NCBI RefSeq assembly: GCF_000426565.1
Contig: NZ_AUFP01000002.1
Coordinates: forward strand, 1 to 64,000
Reading direction: 5' to 3'
Source: Segatella albensis DSM 11370 = JCM 12258
GTDB lineage: Bacteria; Bacteroidota; Bacteroidia; Bacteroidales; Bacteroidaceae
Length of the DNA: 64,000 bases
Made by a program: the position numbers and the translations under genes. Numbering within the stretch: position 1 is the first letter of the stretch; each line of letters opens with the position of its first letter. The notes beneath the pieces were generated by a model, which saw nothing but the letters and a program-made list of their open reading frames with translations, was not told the origin of the DNA and did not search any database. Positions 25,871 through 34,512 of the stretch are shown in pieces.

Positions 25871-26824
25871 TCATTCACCCTTAAAAAGTTCCTTGATACC
25901 GCCTATGCTGCCCATAAGATTACTCGACTCGTAAGGCAGGAATACGGTCTTGGTCTTATCGCCTGAGGCTACCTCGTTGAGCATCTGAATATACTTCTGT
26001 GCCAACAGATAGTTGGCAGGGTTGGTACTCTTGCCCACAGCCTCTGTAATTTTCCCGATAGCAATAGCTTCGGCTTCAGCTTTTCGGATGCGCGCCTGTG
26101 CTTCACCTTCAGCATTAAGGATAGCTTGCTGCTTAGCAGCTTCGGCCTTATTGATGATAGCGGCTTTATCACCCTCAGACTGCAAAATCTGCGACTGCTT
26201 ATTACCTTCACTGGTGAGAATAGCGGCACGCTTGTTACGCTCGGCTTGCATCTGCTTCTCCATGGCCTGAAGTACGCTCTGTGGAGGGGTGATATCTTGT
26301 AGCTCTACACGGTTTACCTTGATACCCCATTTGTTGGTGGCATCATCAAGCACACCACGAAGTTTTGTATTGATGGTGTCTCGAGAGGTAAGGGTCTGGT
26401 CGAGTTCCATCTCACCAATGATGTTACGCAGAGTGGTCTGAGTAAGTTTCTCAATGGCGTTAGGCAGATTATTGATTTCATAGACAGCCTTAAAAGGATC
26501 GACAATCTGAAAATAAAGCAAGGCATTGATCTGCATCTGGATATTATCCTTGGTAATCACGTTCTGTCGGTCAAAGTCGTACACTTGTTCACGAAGATCA
26601 ATGGTATTGGTATATACATACCGACCGTTCTTCATAGCCACAATCTCCTTGGCATGGTCGATGAACGGAATGATGATATTGATACCGGGCTTAAGAGTAG
26701 CATAGTATCTACCAAGTCGCTCAATGATCTTGGTTTCACTCTGTGGAATGATGACGATGGTCATCTTTACAAAAATAAGTACCATCACTACGATGGCTAC
26801 TAATACATAGGTTCCTATTTCCAT
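25871..26824 (-). CDS. SPFH/band-7 (stomatin-like) membrane protein
   Basis: 317 residues from the chosen start. An N-terminal membrane helix (YVLVAIVVMVLIFVKMTIVI), then an SPFH domain (SETKIIERLGRYYATLKPGI ... LREQVYDFDRQNVITKDNI, MELDQTLTSRDTIN) and a long Ala/Glu/Lys-rich coiled coil (about 190-265; KAEAEAIAIGKITEAVGKS). It resembles QmcA-type proteins that form membrane rings. The frame is open to 26884, but an ATG there would overlap the upstream NfeD gene; the ATG at 26824 lies 25 nt after that gene and directly before the membrane helix. NfeD and SPFH proteins are standard partners in membrane quality control. Confidence 0.9.
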   Translation of the reverse strand: MEIGTYVLVAIVVMVLIFVKMTIVIIPQSETKIIERLGRYYATLKPGINIIIPFIDHAKEIVAMKNGRYVYTNTIDLREQVYDFDRQNVITKDNIQMQINALLYFQIVDPFKAVYEINNLPNAIEKLTQTTLRNIIGEMELDQTLTSRDTINTKLRGVLDDATNKWGIKVNRVELQDITPPQSVLQAMEKQMQAERNKRAAILTSEGNKQSQILQSEGDKAAIINKAEAAKQQAILNAEGEAQARIRKAEAEAIAIGKITEAVGKSTNPANYLLAQKYIQMLNEVASGDKTKTVFLPYESSNLMGSIGGIKELFKGE

Positions 26825-26849
26825 AGCATGATTATATAAATGATGATTA

Positions 26850-27317
26850 TTAAACTTCTTCGACGGTGACAATGATGGATTCACGATCGATGATTCTCAC
26901 TCGCTTGCCCTTGACAATGGTCTCGCCTTTGGATATGGCACGCCATTGATCGCCATCTACCTTGACATATCCAGAATGCTCGGGCTGAATGTCTTCAATA
27001 ACTACGCCCTCACGACCTATCAAGGCGTCTGCATTACTCTCACGTTGTTCTCCTCTACGATGCAGACTTTTTACGAGACGTGGTCGAATGAGCCGAATGC
27101 TCAACAAGGAGAATATTGCCCATACCAAAACTTGTAGCCAAAAAGGCAGACCGATAAGGGCTGCAACGACAGCAAACAGGCCGCCAATAGCGAAACAGGT
27201 GATGAAAAAATCACCGGAGGTAAGCTCAAGGATGAGGCAAACAAAGATGCCTACTGTCCATAGTATCCATAAACTGGATACTACGTGACAAAGATTGAAT
27301 GAAATAAAATCTATCAT
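26850..27317 (-). CDS. NfeD-like membrane protein
   Basis: 155 residues. Two or three membrane helices (about 10-80; WILWTVGIFVCLILELTSGDFF, IGGLFAVVAALIGLPFWLQVLVWAIFS) and a C-terminal OB-fold domain (about 95-153; ALIGREGVVIEDIQPEHSGYVKVDGDQWRAI). This is the short NfeD form without a protease domain. It precedes the SPFH gene by 25 nt, as expected for the stomatin operon partner that tethers or modulates SPFH rings. Confidence 0.9.
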   Translation of the reverse strand: MIDFISFNLCHVVSSLWILWTVGIFVCLILELTSGDFFITCFAIGGLFAVVAALIGLPFWLQVLVWAIFSLLSIRLIRPRLVKSLHRRGEQRESNADALIGREGVVIEDIQPEHSGYVKVDGDQWRAISKGETIVKGKRVRIIDRESIIVTVEEV

Positions 27318-27356
27318 GGTAATATAGGTTTAATGTGGCATAGTTATTGATACCTG

Positions 27357-28238
27357 CTAGCGTTTCTTGGTTGACTTCTTGGCAGGTGTTTTCTTGGTTG
27401 AAGTTTTCTTCGTGACTGTAGCTGACTTATAATAAGTCATAGCCTCTGCCATCTCACTCTGCAATGCTTTTATGCGCTTAATGTCACTAGGATGGGTTGA
27501 GAAGATATCGCTGCTACCAGAACCTGACTTTTGTCCCATACGCTGCCAGAATGGTATAGCTTGTTGAGGGTCATAGCCAGCCATAGCTGCAAAGATAAGC
27601 CCTAGATGGTCGGCTTCGAGTTCGTTCTGTCGACTATATTTCAAATTGCGGAACTGTGCATAACCACTGGCAAGTTCTCCTGTGATCTTTCCTACATTCG
27701 CATCTCCCGCAATAGCACCGACAACGCTTGATCCTAAACCTATCAATGTGCTCTGATTCTGCTGCTTGGTAAGCAATTCGGCACTATGTTTTGCTACGGC
27801 ATGAGCAATCTCATGACCCAAAACGATGGCAAGACAGGTTTCATTCTGGGTGTATGGAAGCAAGCCTTCGTATACTACGATTTTACCACCAGGCATACAC
27901 CATGCGTTAGCTTCTTTGTCCTGTATCAAATTGAACTCCCAATTGTAATTCTTTACATCTTCACTATATCCGTTATTATTCAGAAACTTAACCACTGCAT
28001 TGGCCAGTCGACTGCCTACACGCTGCACCATGGCTGTCTGCGAAGCATTCGTGCTCTTCTTGGCGGTCTTCATGAATTTCTGATATTCCTGAGTAGAAAG
28101 ACTCAGAATCTGTTGGTCATCGTAAGTAGATGATATACGATGTGTACGTCCTGTAATAGGAACGGTCTGGGTGGTTCCACATGCACTCAACGTGAGCGCT
28201 GCAATAGCTGTAATTACTAATACTTTTACTTTTTTCAT
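27357..28238 (-). CDS. M48-family metalloprotease, lipoprotein
   Basis: 293 residues. A lipoprotein signal (ITAIAALTLSACG, Cys about 20). The zinc site is HEIAH in VLGHEIAHAVAKH (about 137-150), with the third ligand Glu in NELEADHLG about 65 residues later. This is the BepA/LoiP-like periplasmic gluzincin group that handles misassembled outer-membrane proteins. The last 20 residues are a Lys/Thr/Ser tail (KKTPAKKSTKKR), perhaps for peptidoglycan or LPS contact (inference). It lies 39 nt before nfeD on the same strand, so it may be co-transcribed; promoter TACCTTTG at 28263-28270. Confidence 0.9.
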   Translation of the reverse strand: MKKVKVLVITAIAALTLSACGTTQTVPITGRTHRISSTYDDQQILSLSTQEYQKFMKTAKKSTNASQTAMVQRVGSRLANAVVKFLNNNGYSEDVKNYNWEFNLIQDKEANAWCMPGGKIVVYEGLLPYTQNETCLAIVLGHEIAHAVAKHSAELLTKQQNQSTLIGLGSSVVGAIAGDANVGKITGELASGYAQFRNLKYSRQNELEADHLGLIFAAMAGYDPQQAIPFWQRMGQKSGSGSSDIFSTHPSDIKRIKALQSEMAEAMTYYKSATVTKKTSTKKTPAKKSTKKR

Positions 28239-28262
28239 ATTTCTCTAATTATGTATTATATG

Positions 28263-28270
28263 CAAAGGTA
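28263..28270 (-). promoter_or_regulatory. Promoter -7 element of the M48 protease gene
   Basis: Minus-strand TACCTTTG, 25 nt before the ATG at 28238. Confidence 0.6.
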
Positions 28271-28327
28271 CGAAAAAAGTAAATAGGGTCACAACTGTTT
28301 ACATGAAATTTTAATTATTATAGGCAC

Positions 28328-28361
28328 AAAAAAAAATCGCATATCTTTATGATATGCGATT
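28328..28361 (-). terminator. Rho-independent terminator of the 118-aa gene
   Basis: A perfect 11-bp stem (28335-28345 with 28351-28361) followed on the minus strand by a long T-run (28336-28328). Confidence 0.88.
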
Positions 28362-28394
28362 CAATTTATTTCTCTCTCAAAAAGTTTTCTATTC

Positions 28395-28751
28395 TTACTT
28401 GATAATACCACGGTTTACCATTGTGGTATTGAGCAAAAGAAGATACTTACGATACTGACCCTTAGAAAGGATAGCGTGAGCATACTTCAAATCATTGAGA
28501 ACAGCCTTGTTAATCTTAGCATCTTTCTCGTCACCCTTCAAAGAAGCAGCGCTCATCAACTCAGCAGTGAAGTTCTTATGTACATCCTCAAGAGCTTCCT
28601 CCTGATCCATGTTCATACCTAAAGCATCAGCTAAACGATCCATGTTTACGTTCATGTTGTAAACTGCTGTTGCCTCTGTTGCCTCATCGGCTGCGAATGT
28701 AGCTGTTGTCATACTAAGCATTGCTACTACTGCGATCATTAACTTCTTCAT
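28395..28751 (-). CDS. Small secreted helical protein of unknown function
   Basis: 118 residues. A signal peptide (MKKLMIAVVAMLSMTTATFA) leads to a mature part of about 97 residues predicted to be all-helical (MNVNMDRLADALGMNMDQEEAL, HKNFTAELMSAASLKGDEKDAKI, ILSKGQYRKYLLLLNTTMVNRG). No metal or catalytic motif is seen. It resembles small periplasmic proteins annotated only as hypothetical in Prevotellaceae. It has its own promoter (28872-28879), a leader of about 115 nt and a strong terminator, so it is a monocistronic unit. Confidence 0.75.
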   Translation of the reverse strand: MKKLMIAVVAMLSMTTATFAADEATEATAVYNMNVNMDRLADALGMNMDQEEALEDVHKNFTAELMSAASLKGDEKDAKINKAVLNDLKYAHAILSKGQYRKYLLLLNTTMVNRGIIK

Positions 28752-28871
28752 AATCTTTTTACCTTTGTGAGCTTCGCCCGTAGGACCTGCTCGTTAAACA
28801 TTATCCTTGTGTCGCTAAATTATTATATCTCTCTTATCTATTATCGAGAAACTTTATTTCTTTCGACATTG

Positions 28872-28879
28872 CAAAGATA
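28872..28879 (-). promoter_or_regulatory. Promoter -7 element of the 118-aa gene
   Basis: Minus-strand TATCTTTG, about 120 nt before the ATG at 28751. The remainder of the 28752-29132 gap holds this leader and the orphan terminator hairpin at 29080. Confidence 0.55.
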
Positions 28880-29079
28880 TGAACTATTTATTTATCTCGC
28901 AAGCTATTTATTAGATTGTTTGCGCAAACAGCATACTTTCTTGACTTAAATCAACAGGTATAGCTTACATTTTGATATATTTACTTGTATTTTGATACTT
29001 ATTCGTAGAATTGGAACTCCATTGACTTACTATCAATAAAAGATCGTAATACTATTCTATTGCTAATATGGACCGGAAA

Positions 29080-29122
29080 AACAGGGTATTATATATATTA
29101 AGGTGTAATATCCTGTTTTTTT
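29080..29122 (+). terminator. Orphan terminator hairpin upstream of the FKBP gene
   Basis: AACAGGGTATTA (29080-29091) pairs with TAATATCCTGTT (29106-29117) over 12 bp with one G-U, then a T-run to 29122. On the minus strand five T also follow. No plus-strand gene precedes it; the nearest plus-strand TAnnTTTG is TACCTTTG at 28760-28767. Confidence 0.6.
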
Positions 29123-29132
29123 CATCTATTTC

Positions 29133-29164
29133 TTTGGTTTTATAGCTAAATAACCGTACCTTTG
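29133..29164 (+). promoter_or_regulatory. Promoter of the FKBP isomerase gene
   Basis: TTTG (29133-29136), exactly 20 nt, then TACCTTTG (29157-29164). This excludes the TTG start at 29162, which lies inside the promoter. Confidence 0.82.
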
Positions 29165-29191
29165 CACAAATCAAAAAATATAGGAATCATA

Positions 29192-29803
29192 ATGGATAAT
29201 AAAACCAACAAGTACATCGCAGCTCAATATAAGCTGTATGACGTGACCGATGGCAAGTCGGAACTAGTGGAGGAAACTACAGACAACCGTCCTTTCGACT
29301 TTATCTCTGGCTTGGGTATCACTATTCCTGCTTTCGAGGAGGCTGTAGTAAACCTGAACAAAGGCGATAACTTTGAAATTGAATTGAAGCCAGAAGAGGC
29401 TTATGGTCCTCACGTCGATGAGCGCATACTCGATTTGGATAAAAATATCTTCTGCATTGAGGGTAAATTTGATACTGAACATATCAAGGTGGGAGCAATC
29501 GTTCCTCTTCAGAATGCTGACGGTAATAGATTCAACGGTGTCGTGCTAGAGATTGGCGAAAACACTGTAAAAATCGATTTGAACCATCCTCTTGCTGGTC
29601 GTACTCTCCTATTTAAGGGGTCTATCTCTGAAAGTCGTTTGGCTACTAATGAGGAGGTGGCTCAATATATTAGTGCCATCAACGGGGAAGGTGAAGGTTG
29701 TAGCGGCAACTGTGGTCACTGTGGCGGTCATCATCACGAAAATGGTGAAGGATGCTGCGGAGGAAACGGCGAAGACTGTAACTGTAGCGGCCATTGCCAC
29801 TAA
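29192..29803 (+). CDS. SlyD-like FKBP-type peptidyl-prolyl isomerase with metal-binding tail
   Basis: 203 residues from ATG 29192; the longer frame from 29162 would begin within the promoter. The FKBP core (about 5-70 and 118-150; YKLYDVTDGKSELVEETTDNRP, ELKPEEAYGPHVDER) is interrupted by an insert-in-flap chaperone domain (about 72-118), as in SlyD. The C-terminal 40 residues are Cys/His/Gly-rich (GNCGHCGGHHH, GEDCNCSGHCH), a nickel/zinc-binding tail like that of SlyD. It should assist folding and perhaps supply metal in the cytoplasm. aroC follows after 43 nt and may be co-transcribed. Confidence 0.9.
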   Translation: MDNKTNKYIAAQYKLYDVTDGKSELVEETTDNRPFDFISGLGITIPAFEEAVVNLNKGDNFEIELKPEEAYGPHVDERILDLDKNIFCIEGKFDTEHIKVGAIVPLQNADGNRFNGVVLEIGENTVKIDLNHPLAGRTLLFKGSISESRLATNEEVAQYISAINGEGEGCSGNCGHCGGHHHENGEGCCGGNGEDCNCSGHCH

Positions 29804-29846
29804 TCATTCTTCATTAAAATAACCATTAAAAAAAGGAGGAACAGAC

Positions 29847-30923
29847 ATGCGGAACACATTTGGTAACGTATTCACGCTAACGACATTTGGGGAAAGCCAC
29901 GGCATCGCTGTAGGGGGTATCGTTGATGGCTTCCCTGCTGGTATCGATATCGACCTGGATTTTGTACAAAAGGAACTAAACCGAAGACGACCAGGACAAA
30001 GTCATATCACAACAGGAAGAAAAGAACCTGACAAGGTGGAATTCCTAAGTGGAATCTTCGAAGGTAAATCTACAGGAACACCTATTGCCTTCGAAGTGAG
30101 AAATACGAACCAGCACTCACAAGATTACGAGAATATGCGCAGTCTGTTCCGCCCTTCTCATGCTGATTTTACCTATTATAATAAATATGGTATACGCGAC
30201 CATCGCGGAGGTGGACGCTCATCGGCTCGCATCACTATCGCAAGATGTGTGGCGGGGGCCTTGGCCAAACTGGCTTTGCGACAATTAGGGATCTCGGTGT
30301 GGGCATATACTTCTCAGGTAGGCAATATTGCACTCGATAGGGATTATACTAAATATGACTTGAATAAAATCGAAGATAACATTGTTAGATGCCCTGATGC
30401 GGAAAAAGCCAAAGAGATGGAAGACCTTATCGCTTCCGTAAAGGCTGACGGAGATACTATAGGAGGTGTCATCACTGGCGTCATCAAAGGATGCCCCGTA
30501 GGTCTGGGAGAACCAGAATTCGACAAATTACATGCACAACTAGGAGCAGCAATGCTCGGTATCAATGCAGTGAAAGGCTTTGAATACGGGGATGGATTCT
30601 GTGGAATTACAGCTCGTGGTAGTGAACAAAATGATGTCTTTATCAATGATGGCAACGGAATTTCTACCATCACAAATCATAGTGGAGGTATACAGGGTGG
30701 CATCAGTAATGGACAAGATATTTACTTCAGAGTGGCTTTCAAACCTGTGGCAACACTTCTAAGAGAACAAGATACGGTGGACATAAAAGGAAATGCTACA
30801 CAACTGACTGCCCGTGGCCGACATGATCCTTGTGTCTTGCCAAGGGCTGTGCCTATCGTAGAATCGATGGCAGCAATGGTAATTTTAGACAATTTCCTTC
30901 TAAACAAGACCATTAAACTATAA
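29847..30923 (+). CDS. aroC: Chorismate synthase
   Basis: 358 residues, full length. Family signatures are clear: [18 protein letters not shown] (about 12-29), [26 protein letters not shown] and the C-terminal [15 protein letters not shown]. The enzyme uses reduced FMN to make chorismate from EPSP, the last step of the shikimate pathway and the substrate of the mutase encoded at 6259. A textbook ribosome-binding site, AAAGGAGGA, stands 8 nt before the ATG, unusual in this window. It lies 43 nt after the FKBP gene. Confidence 0.95.
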   Translation: MRNTFGNVFTLTTFGESHGIAVGGIVDGFPAGIDIDLDFVQKELNRRRPGQSHITTGRKEPDKVEFLSGIFEGKSTGTPIAFEVRNTNQHSQDYENMRSLFRPSHADFTYYNKYGIRDHRGGGRSSARITIARCVAGALAKLALRQLGISVWAYTSQVGNIALDRDYTKYDLNKIEDNIVRCPDAEKAKEMEDLIASVKADGDTIGGVITGVIKGCPVGLGEPEFDKLHAQLGAAMLGINAVKGFEYGDGFCGITARGSEQNDVFINDGNGISTITNHSGGIQGGISNGQDIYFRVAFKPVATLLREQDTVDIKGNATQLTARGRHDPCVLPRAVPIVESMAAMVILDNFLLNKTIKL

Positions 30924-30983
30924 AAAGAGAACAATAAATCACTTTTTTCCTTTTCCAATAAGGATATTATAAGAAAAAATCAT

Positions 30984-31095
30984 TATATTTGCATTAAACT
31001 TATGGGGACTTGAGAAAGTCGCACATAATGTTTAGTTAAGTCTAGTTTAGTTTTTGTGTTGGTTGGGGCAGCCTTTATGGTTGCCCCATTTTTTA
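30984..31095 (+). ncRNA. Candidate small RNA between aroC and pyrD
   Basis: TATATTTG (30984-30991) matches the -7 element. About 95 nt further a good intrinsic terminator ends the stretch (31064-31070 with 31082-31088, then T6). In between, TTATG-GG-GACTT and AAGTC-GCA-CATAA make a hairpin (about 31000-31027), and there is no ORF. The -33 element is weak, so this may instead be the trailer and terminator of the aroC transcript. Confidence 0.45.
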
Positions 31096-31103
31096 TCTAC
31101 TAA

Positions 31104-32012
31104 CTATTGTATCGCACCTATAATTTCGTTTACATCCTTCACACCATGGGCTTCAAGCCAATCATTGATACCATCTTTTACCTTCTTGGTAACTGCTGGG
31201 TCGATAAAGTTGGCTGTACCTATTTCTATCGCCGTAGCACCACACATCAGGAATTCTATAGCATCTTTGGCATTACTGATTCCTCCAAGGCCTACAACTG
31301 GGATTTTAACAGCATGGGCAACATCATAAACCATACGAAGTGCCACTGGCTTTACTGCAGGACCGCTCAAGCCTCCTGTACGAATACTCAACATAGGTTT
31401 GCGCTTTTCGATGTCTACAGCCATTCCCATCAAGGTATTGATCAACGAGACACTGTCTGCACCTTCAGCCTCACAAGCACGCGCAATATCAGCGATATTG
31501 GTAACATTAGGTGACAGCTTCACTATCATTGTCTTATGATATACCTTGCGCACAGCTTTTACTACACTGGCAGCTCCCTCGCAAGTAACGCCAAAAGCCA
31601 TACCACCGGATTTTACATTAGGACATGAGATATTAACCTCAATGGCAGGAATCTTATCTAACGTTGCTATTTTCTCTGCGCAGGCTGCATAGGTTTCTGG
31701 TGAATTTCCACTCACATTCACAATCATATTGGTATCTATATTCTGAATCTGAGGATAAATATTCTCGCAGAAATAATCTACACCTTTATTCTGAAGTCCC
31801 ACACAATTAAGCATTCCTTGGGCCGTCTCTGCCAATCGAGGATAATCATTACCCTGACGTGGTTCCAGCGTGGTACCTTTTACTATAATACCACCTATCT
31901 CATTCAATGGAACAAAGTCGGCAAACTCAAGACCATAGCCGAACGTACCTGATGCTGTCATTACTGGATTCTTAAGTTCCAGATCATTTATCTTTACATT
32001 TAAATTTGCCAT
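31104..32012 (-). CDS. pyrD: Dihydroorotate dehydrogenase, class 1B catalytic subunit
   Basis: 302 residues, a TIM-barrel FMN enzyme. Visible motifs: [13 protein letters not shown] (15-27), [20 protein letters not shown] with the catalytic Cys (about 130-140) typical of class 1[11 protein letters not shown], and the FMN phosphate site [27 protein letters not shown]. It oxidises dihydroorotate to orotate for pyrimidine synthesis and passes electrons to PyrK, whose gene precedes and overlaps it by 13 nt. Confidence 0.95.
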   Translation of the reverse strand: MANLNVKINDLELKNPVMTASGTFGYGLEFADFVPLNEIGGIIVKGTTLEPRQGNDYPRLAETAQGMLNCVGLQNKGVDYFCENIYPQIQNIDTNMIVNVSGNSPETYAACAEKIATLDKIPAIEVNISCPNVKSGGMAFGVTCEGAASVVKAVRKVYHKTMIVKLSPNVTNIADIARACEAEGADSVSLINTLMGMAVDIEKRKPMLSIRTGGLSGPAVKPVALRMVYDVAHAVKIPVVGLGGISNAKDAIEFLMCGATAIEIGTANFIDPAVTKKVKDGINDWLEAHGVKDVNEIIGAIQ

Positions 32013-32776
32013 GATAATTGATTAATATTAAACACAGGACCTTCCTTACATACACACAGATTACCCTTGGTAGTCTTCTCAACACAGCATAGACAAGCAC
32101 CTAATCCGCATGCCATCATGTTCTCTAGTGATGCCTCACAATTGATGTTCTCGGAATGGGCATATCGTGCCACACTTACCATCATTGGCTTAGGACCACA
32201 AGTTGAAATCTGATCGAACTTTTCTTCTCGCAAAATCGAGTGATCGGTCACAAATCCTTTCTCTCCTACAGAAGCATCTTCTGTAGTAATATACACACGA
32301 CCATACTTTCTAAAAAGGTCAACTTCGAGTAAGTCCGAAGCTGAACGAGCTCCCAAAAGAAAAACAGGTTCTGCCCCATAATCTTTAATAAGTTTACCAA
32401 AATAGAGAAGTGGAGCAACACCAACACCACCACCTACTAAAAGAATCTTTTGGCTTTTAGAAGTTGGCATTGTAAATCCATTACCCAAAGGGAGGACACA
32501 ATTCAGTTTATCTCCCTTCTGAAGTTTTGATAACTGTCGGGTTCCCTCACCAATTGAAGCAATCAGCAACCAGAGTTGATTATGTTCACGATCGACAAAG
32601 TGGATAGAAATCGGACGACGTAGGAATGTGTCTTGAGAATGATCGACACGAACTTCAACAAATTGTCCAGGTAACATCTCCGGTAGAGGCTTTGAGTCGG
32701 TTAATTTTATAAGCACATGCTTATCACTTAATGCTTCTACAGAGACGACTTGAAGGTCTAGAATATATTTCTTCAT
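32000..32776 (-). CDS. pyrK: Dihydroorotate dehydrogenase electron-transfer subunit
   Basis: 258 residues from ATG 32776. An FAD domain ([13 protein letters not shown]), an NAD domain ([19 protein letters not shown]) and a C-terminal 2Fe-2S cluster site with four cysteines ([23 protein letters not shown]). It moves electrons from PyrD to NAD+. The frame is open to 32812, but the promoter TACCTTTG (32799-32806) lies inside that extension, so the downstream ATG is the start. Confidence 0.93.
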   Translation of the reverse strand: MKKYILDLQVVSVEALSDKHVLIKLTDSKPLPEMLPGQFVEVRVDHSQDTFLRRPISIHFVDREHNQLWLLIASIGEGTRQLSKLQKGDKLNCVLPLGNGFTMPTSKSQKILLVGGGVGVAPLLYFGKLIKDYGAEPVFLLGARSASDLLEVDLFRKYGRVYITTEDASVGEKGFVTDHSILREEKFDQISTCGPKPMMVSVARYAHSENINCEASLENMMACGLGACLCCVEKTTKGNLCVCKEGPVFNINQLSWQI

Positions 32777-32798
32777 TTTTAATATATAGAAGTTTTTG

Positions 32799-32806
32799 CA
32801 AAGGTA
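32799..32806 (-). promoter_or_regulatory. Promoter -7 element of pyrK-pyrD
   Basis: Minus-strand TACCTTTG, 22 nt before the chosen pyrK start. Confidence 0.65.
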
Positions 32807-33073
32807 GTGCAATTCATAGGAAATACAAAATAAAAAACAACTTTTATTTATTCGACATATTTGCCATAAGATGATATCTAGGGAGAAAAAATATGTTGTA
32901 CCTATATATAATATAGACTTAAAAAAATGAAAACCCGAAGCATTTTATCCAATTCATTAATGAAGAGTAAATCGCCTTGAGAAATATCTACATCTTTATT
33001 TCCAAGAATAAAAAGTATAAGAAATATAGGTGCCCAATTCACTCTTTAATATGCCACACGAATATAGTATAGG

Positions 33074-33104
33074 AAATAAAAAGAGGCACCTGAAAAGATG
33101 CCTC
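33074..33104 (-). terminator. Rho-independent terminator of the XRE regulator gene
   Basis: GAGGCA/TGCCTC stem (33083-33088 with 33099-33104) followed on the minus strand by a T-rich run. The 32813-33153 gap holds nothing else recognisable. Confidence 0.75.
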
Positions 33105-33153
33105 ATGATGCGATTTATAATAGAGAGATTATAGTTTTCTAGAAGAAACCAAA

Positions 33154-33627
33154 TTACTTTTTGGGAACAAAGATTTCGATGGTATTGTCATCATAGATAA
33201 CTTGAATCGATGACACTTTTCTTTGCGGTTTGTCAATAATTTTAACCACTGTATTATTAACTTTTTTAGGTGTAGATTGTACACCTCGCATATTAGAAGC
33301 ATTATAAGTAGACTCTGACGATGGTAAATCCTCACCACCGAAATCAATAGTAGGCTCGATAATAGGTGCTTCCTGCTCATCTGTGTCTGGAGTAGAAGAC
33401 TGACTAGATTGTTCTGGAGAATTAAACATTGATCCAGATCCAAACATCAACCAATTAAGATTAATATTAGGAAATGTATTCTTAATGGCTTCGACATGAT
33501 TCAAAGTTGGTTTTGTACGACCTTTAAAAATACTGCTAAGTGATGCTGCTGAAATTCCAGTAGCATTCGCGAACAATTGTTGATTCATATGTTGGCTCTC
33601 CATGAGCTCTCTAATTCTATCTTGCAT
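33154..33627 (-). CDS. XRE-family DNA-binding regulator
   Basis: 157 residues. An N-terminal helix-turn-helix of the Cro/C1 type (about 5-65; MNQQLFANATGISAASLSSIFKGR, then TLNHVEAIKNTFPNINLNWLMFGSG). A Gln/Ser/Thr-rich linker (about 70-115) and a small basic C-terminal part with a strand pattern (VVKIIDKPQRKVSSIQVIYDD, IEIFVPKK). The form is common in Bacteroidota, outside phages as well as in them. No toxin or phage gene is adjacent. The large AT-rich region upstream (33688-34410) is a candidate target, and a short inverted repeat lies in its own leader. Confidence 0.85.
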   Translation of the reverse strand: MQDRIRELMESQHMNQQLFANATGISAASLSSIFKGRTKPTLNHVEAIKNTFPNINLNWLMFGSGSMFNSPEQSSQSSTPDTDEQEAPIIEPTIDFGGEDLPSSESTYNASNMRGVQSTPKKVNNTVVKIIDKPQRKVSSIQVIYDDNTIEIFVPKK

Positions 33628-33646
33628 AACTCAAATTTTAGTAGTT

Positions 33647-33662
33647 TGGTCTATTATGACCA
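33647..33662. promoter_or_regulatory. Possible operator in the XRE gene leader
   Basis: TGGTC-TATTAT-GACCA inverted repeat lies between the gene start (33627) and its promoter. It suits autorepression by the XRE protein, but it is short. Confidence 0.3.
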
Positions 33663-33679
33663 GTTTTTTATTGACTTTA

Positions 33680-33687
33680 CAAAGGTA
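33680..33687 (-). promoter_or_regulatory. Promoter -7 element of the XRE gene
   Basis: Minus-strand TACCTTTG, about 52 nt before the ATG at 33627. Confidence 0.6.
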
Positions 33688-33789
33688 AAACAAAAAAACG
33701 GAATAAGCAACAAATCTTGAAATTATTTTCATTTTTATAATTCGTATTTATACTTTTTAATTCATGAATTTAAATATTATAATCTGAGT

Positions 33790-34076
33790 TTTTACGTTTT
33801 ACTTTTATAAATTTAAATTTTAAGATCGTAAAGTATATATAACCCTTTATATAGAGCTTTTAGTTAACTAACTGGGTTATAAATAGGTATTTACGGGATT
33901 GTAAACTGTAAAACGTAAAATATGCACAATAATGGCCTGGTTTTGTTACGATTTCTACGCTATCTCATCAATTTATTTATGTAAAGTACTGGTTTCTAGC
34001 ACTTTATGTGTTATAAACTTCTAGTGCATATTTATTATTTTATATATCTAAATGTTGATTTATTATTTTATATATC
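33790..34076. repeat. AT-rich intergenic region with nested inverted and direct repeats
   Basis: In the very AT-rich gap 33688-34410: a 13-bp inverted pair (33790-33802 with 33908-33920; TTTACGTTTTAC type), a 10-bp inverted pair (33918-33927 with 34024-34033; AAATATGCAC type) and a perfect 19-bp direct repeat (34030-34048 and 34058-34076; ATTTATTATTTTATATATC). No coding frame is convincing. No DnaA box (TTATCCACA) was found. Confidence 0.6.
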
Positions 34077-34410
34077 AATATTATACAACGATAAATTATA
34101 TATAATTTTCCAAATTCACATTTTAATAAACTAAAAACCATTTATAATTCAAAAGTGTAAAATGTAAATGCTTTAGAATACTAAACCTTAATAAAGGTTA
34201 ATCGTAAATAATTAACCCTGCTTTTGAAACCAAAAAGCCATTTTAAAGATTCTCAAAACAAGTACACACGATGCTTACAAATACGCGAATTTTGAGAAGG
34301 TAAAAACTAAGTAAACTATCTATTTTACAGGGAGTTAATTCATTTTTAGCCCTATTCAGAACTACTTCTTTTAGCTCTAAAATAGCGTTCAAAAGGCCTA
34401 TTTAAGCACA

Positions 34411-34451
34411 AAAAAGGCCCAATTTTAGATATTTTCGACCTAAAATCGGGC
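34411..34451 (-). terminator. Rho-independent terminator of holA
   Basis: On the minus strand GCCCGATTTTAG pairs with CTAAAATTGGGC (34440-34451 with 34417-34428; one G-U), followed by a T-run. Confidence 0.82.
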
Positions 34452-34512
34452 TATAACATAGGGTTTTATACCCTTAAAAAAGTTTAATTGACTATTATTC
34501 CCTACTCTTCTA

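Noticed and set aside
33154-33627. Prophage repressor
   Set aside because: The XRE domain alone is not evidence; no phage, integrase or attachment-site features lie nearby.
33688-34410. Chromosomal replication origin
   Set aside because: AT-rich with repeats, but no DnaA boxes and no dnaA, dnaN, or gidA-type neighbours.
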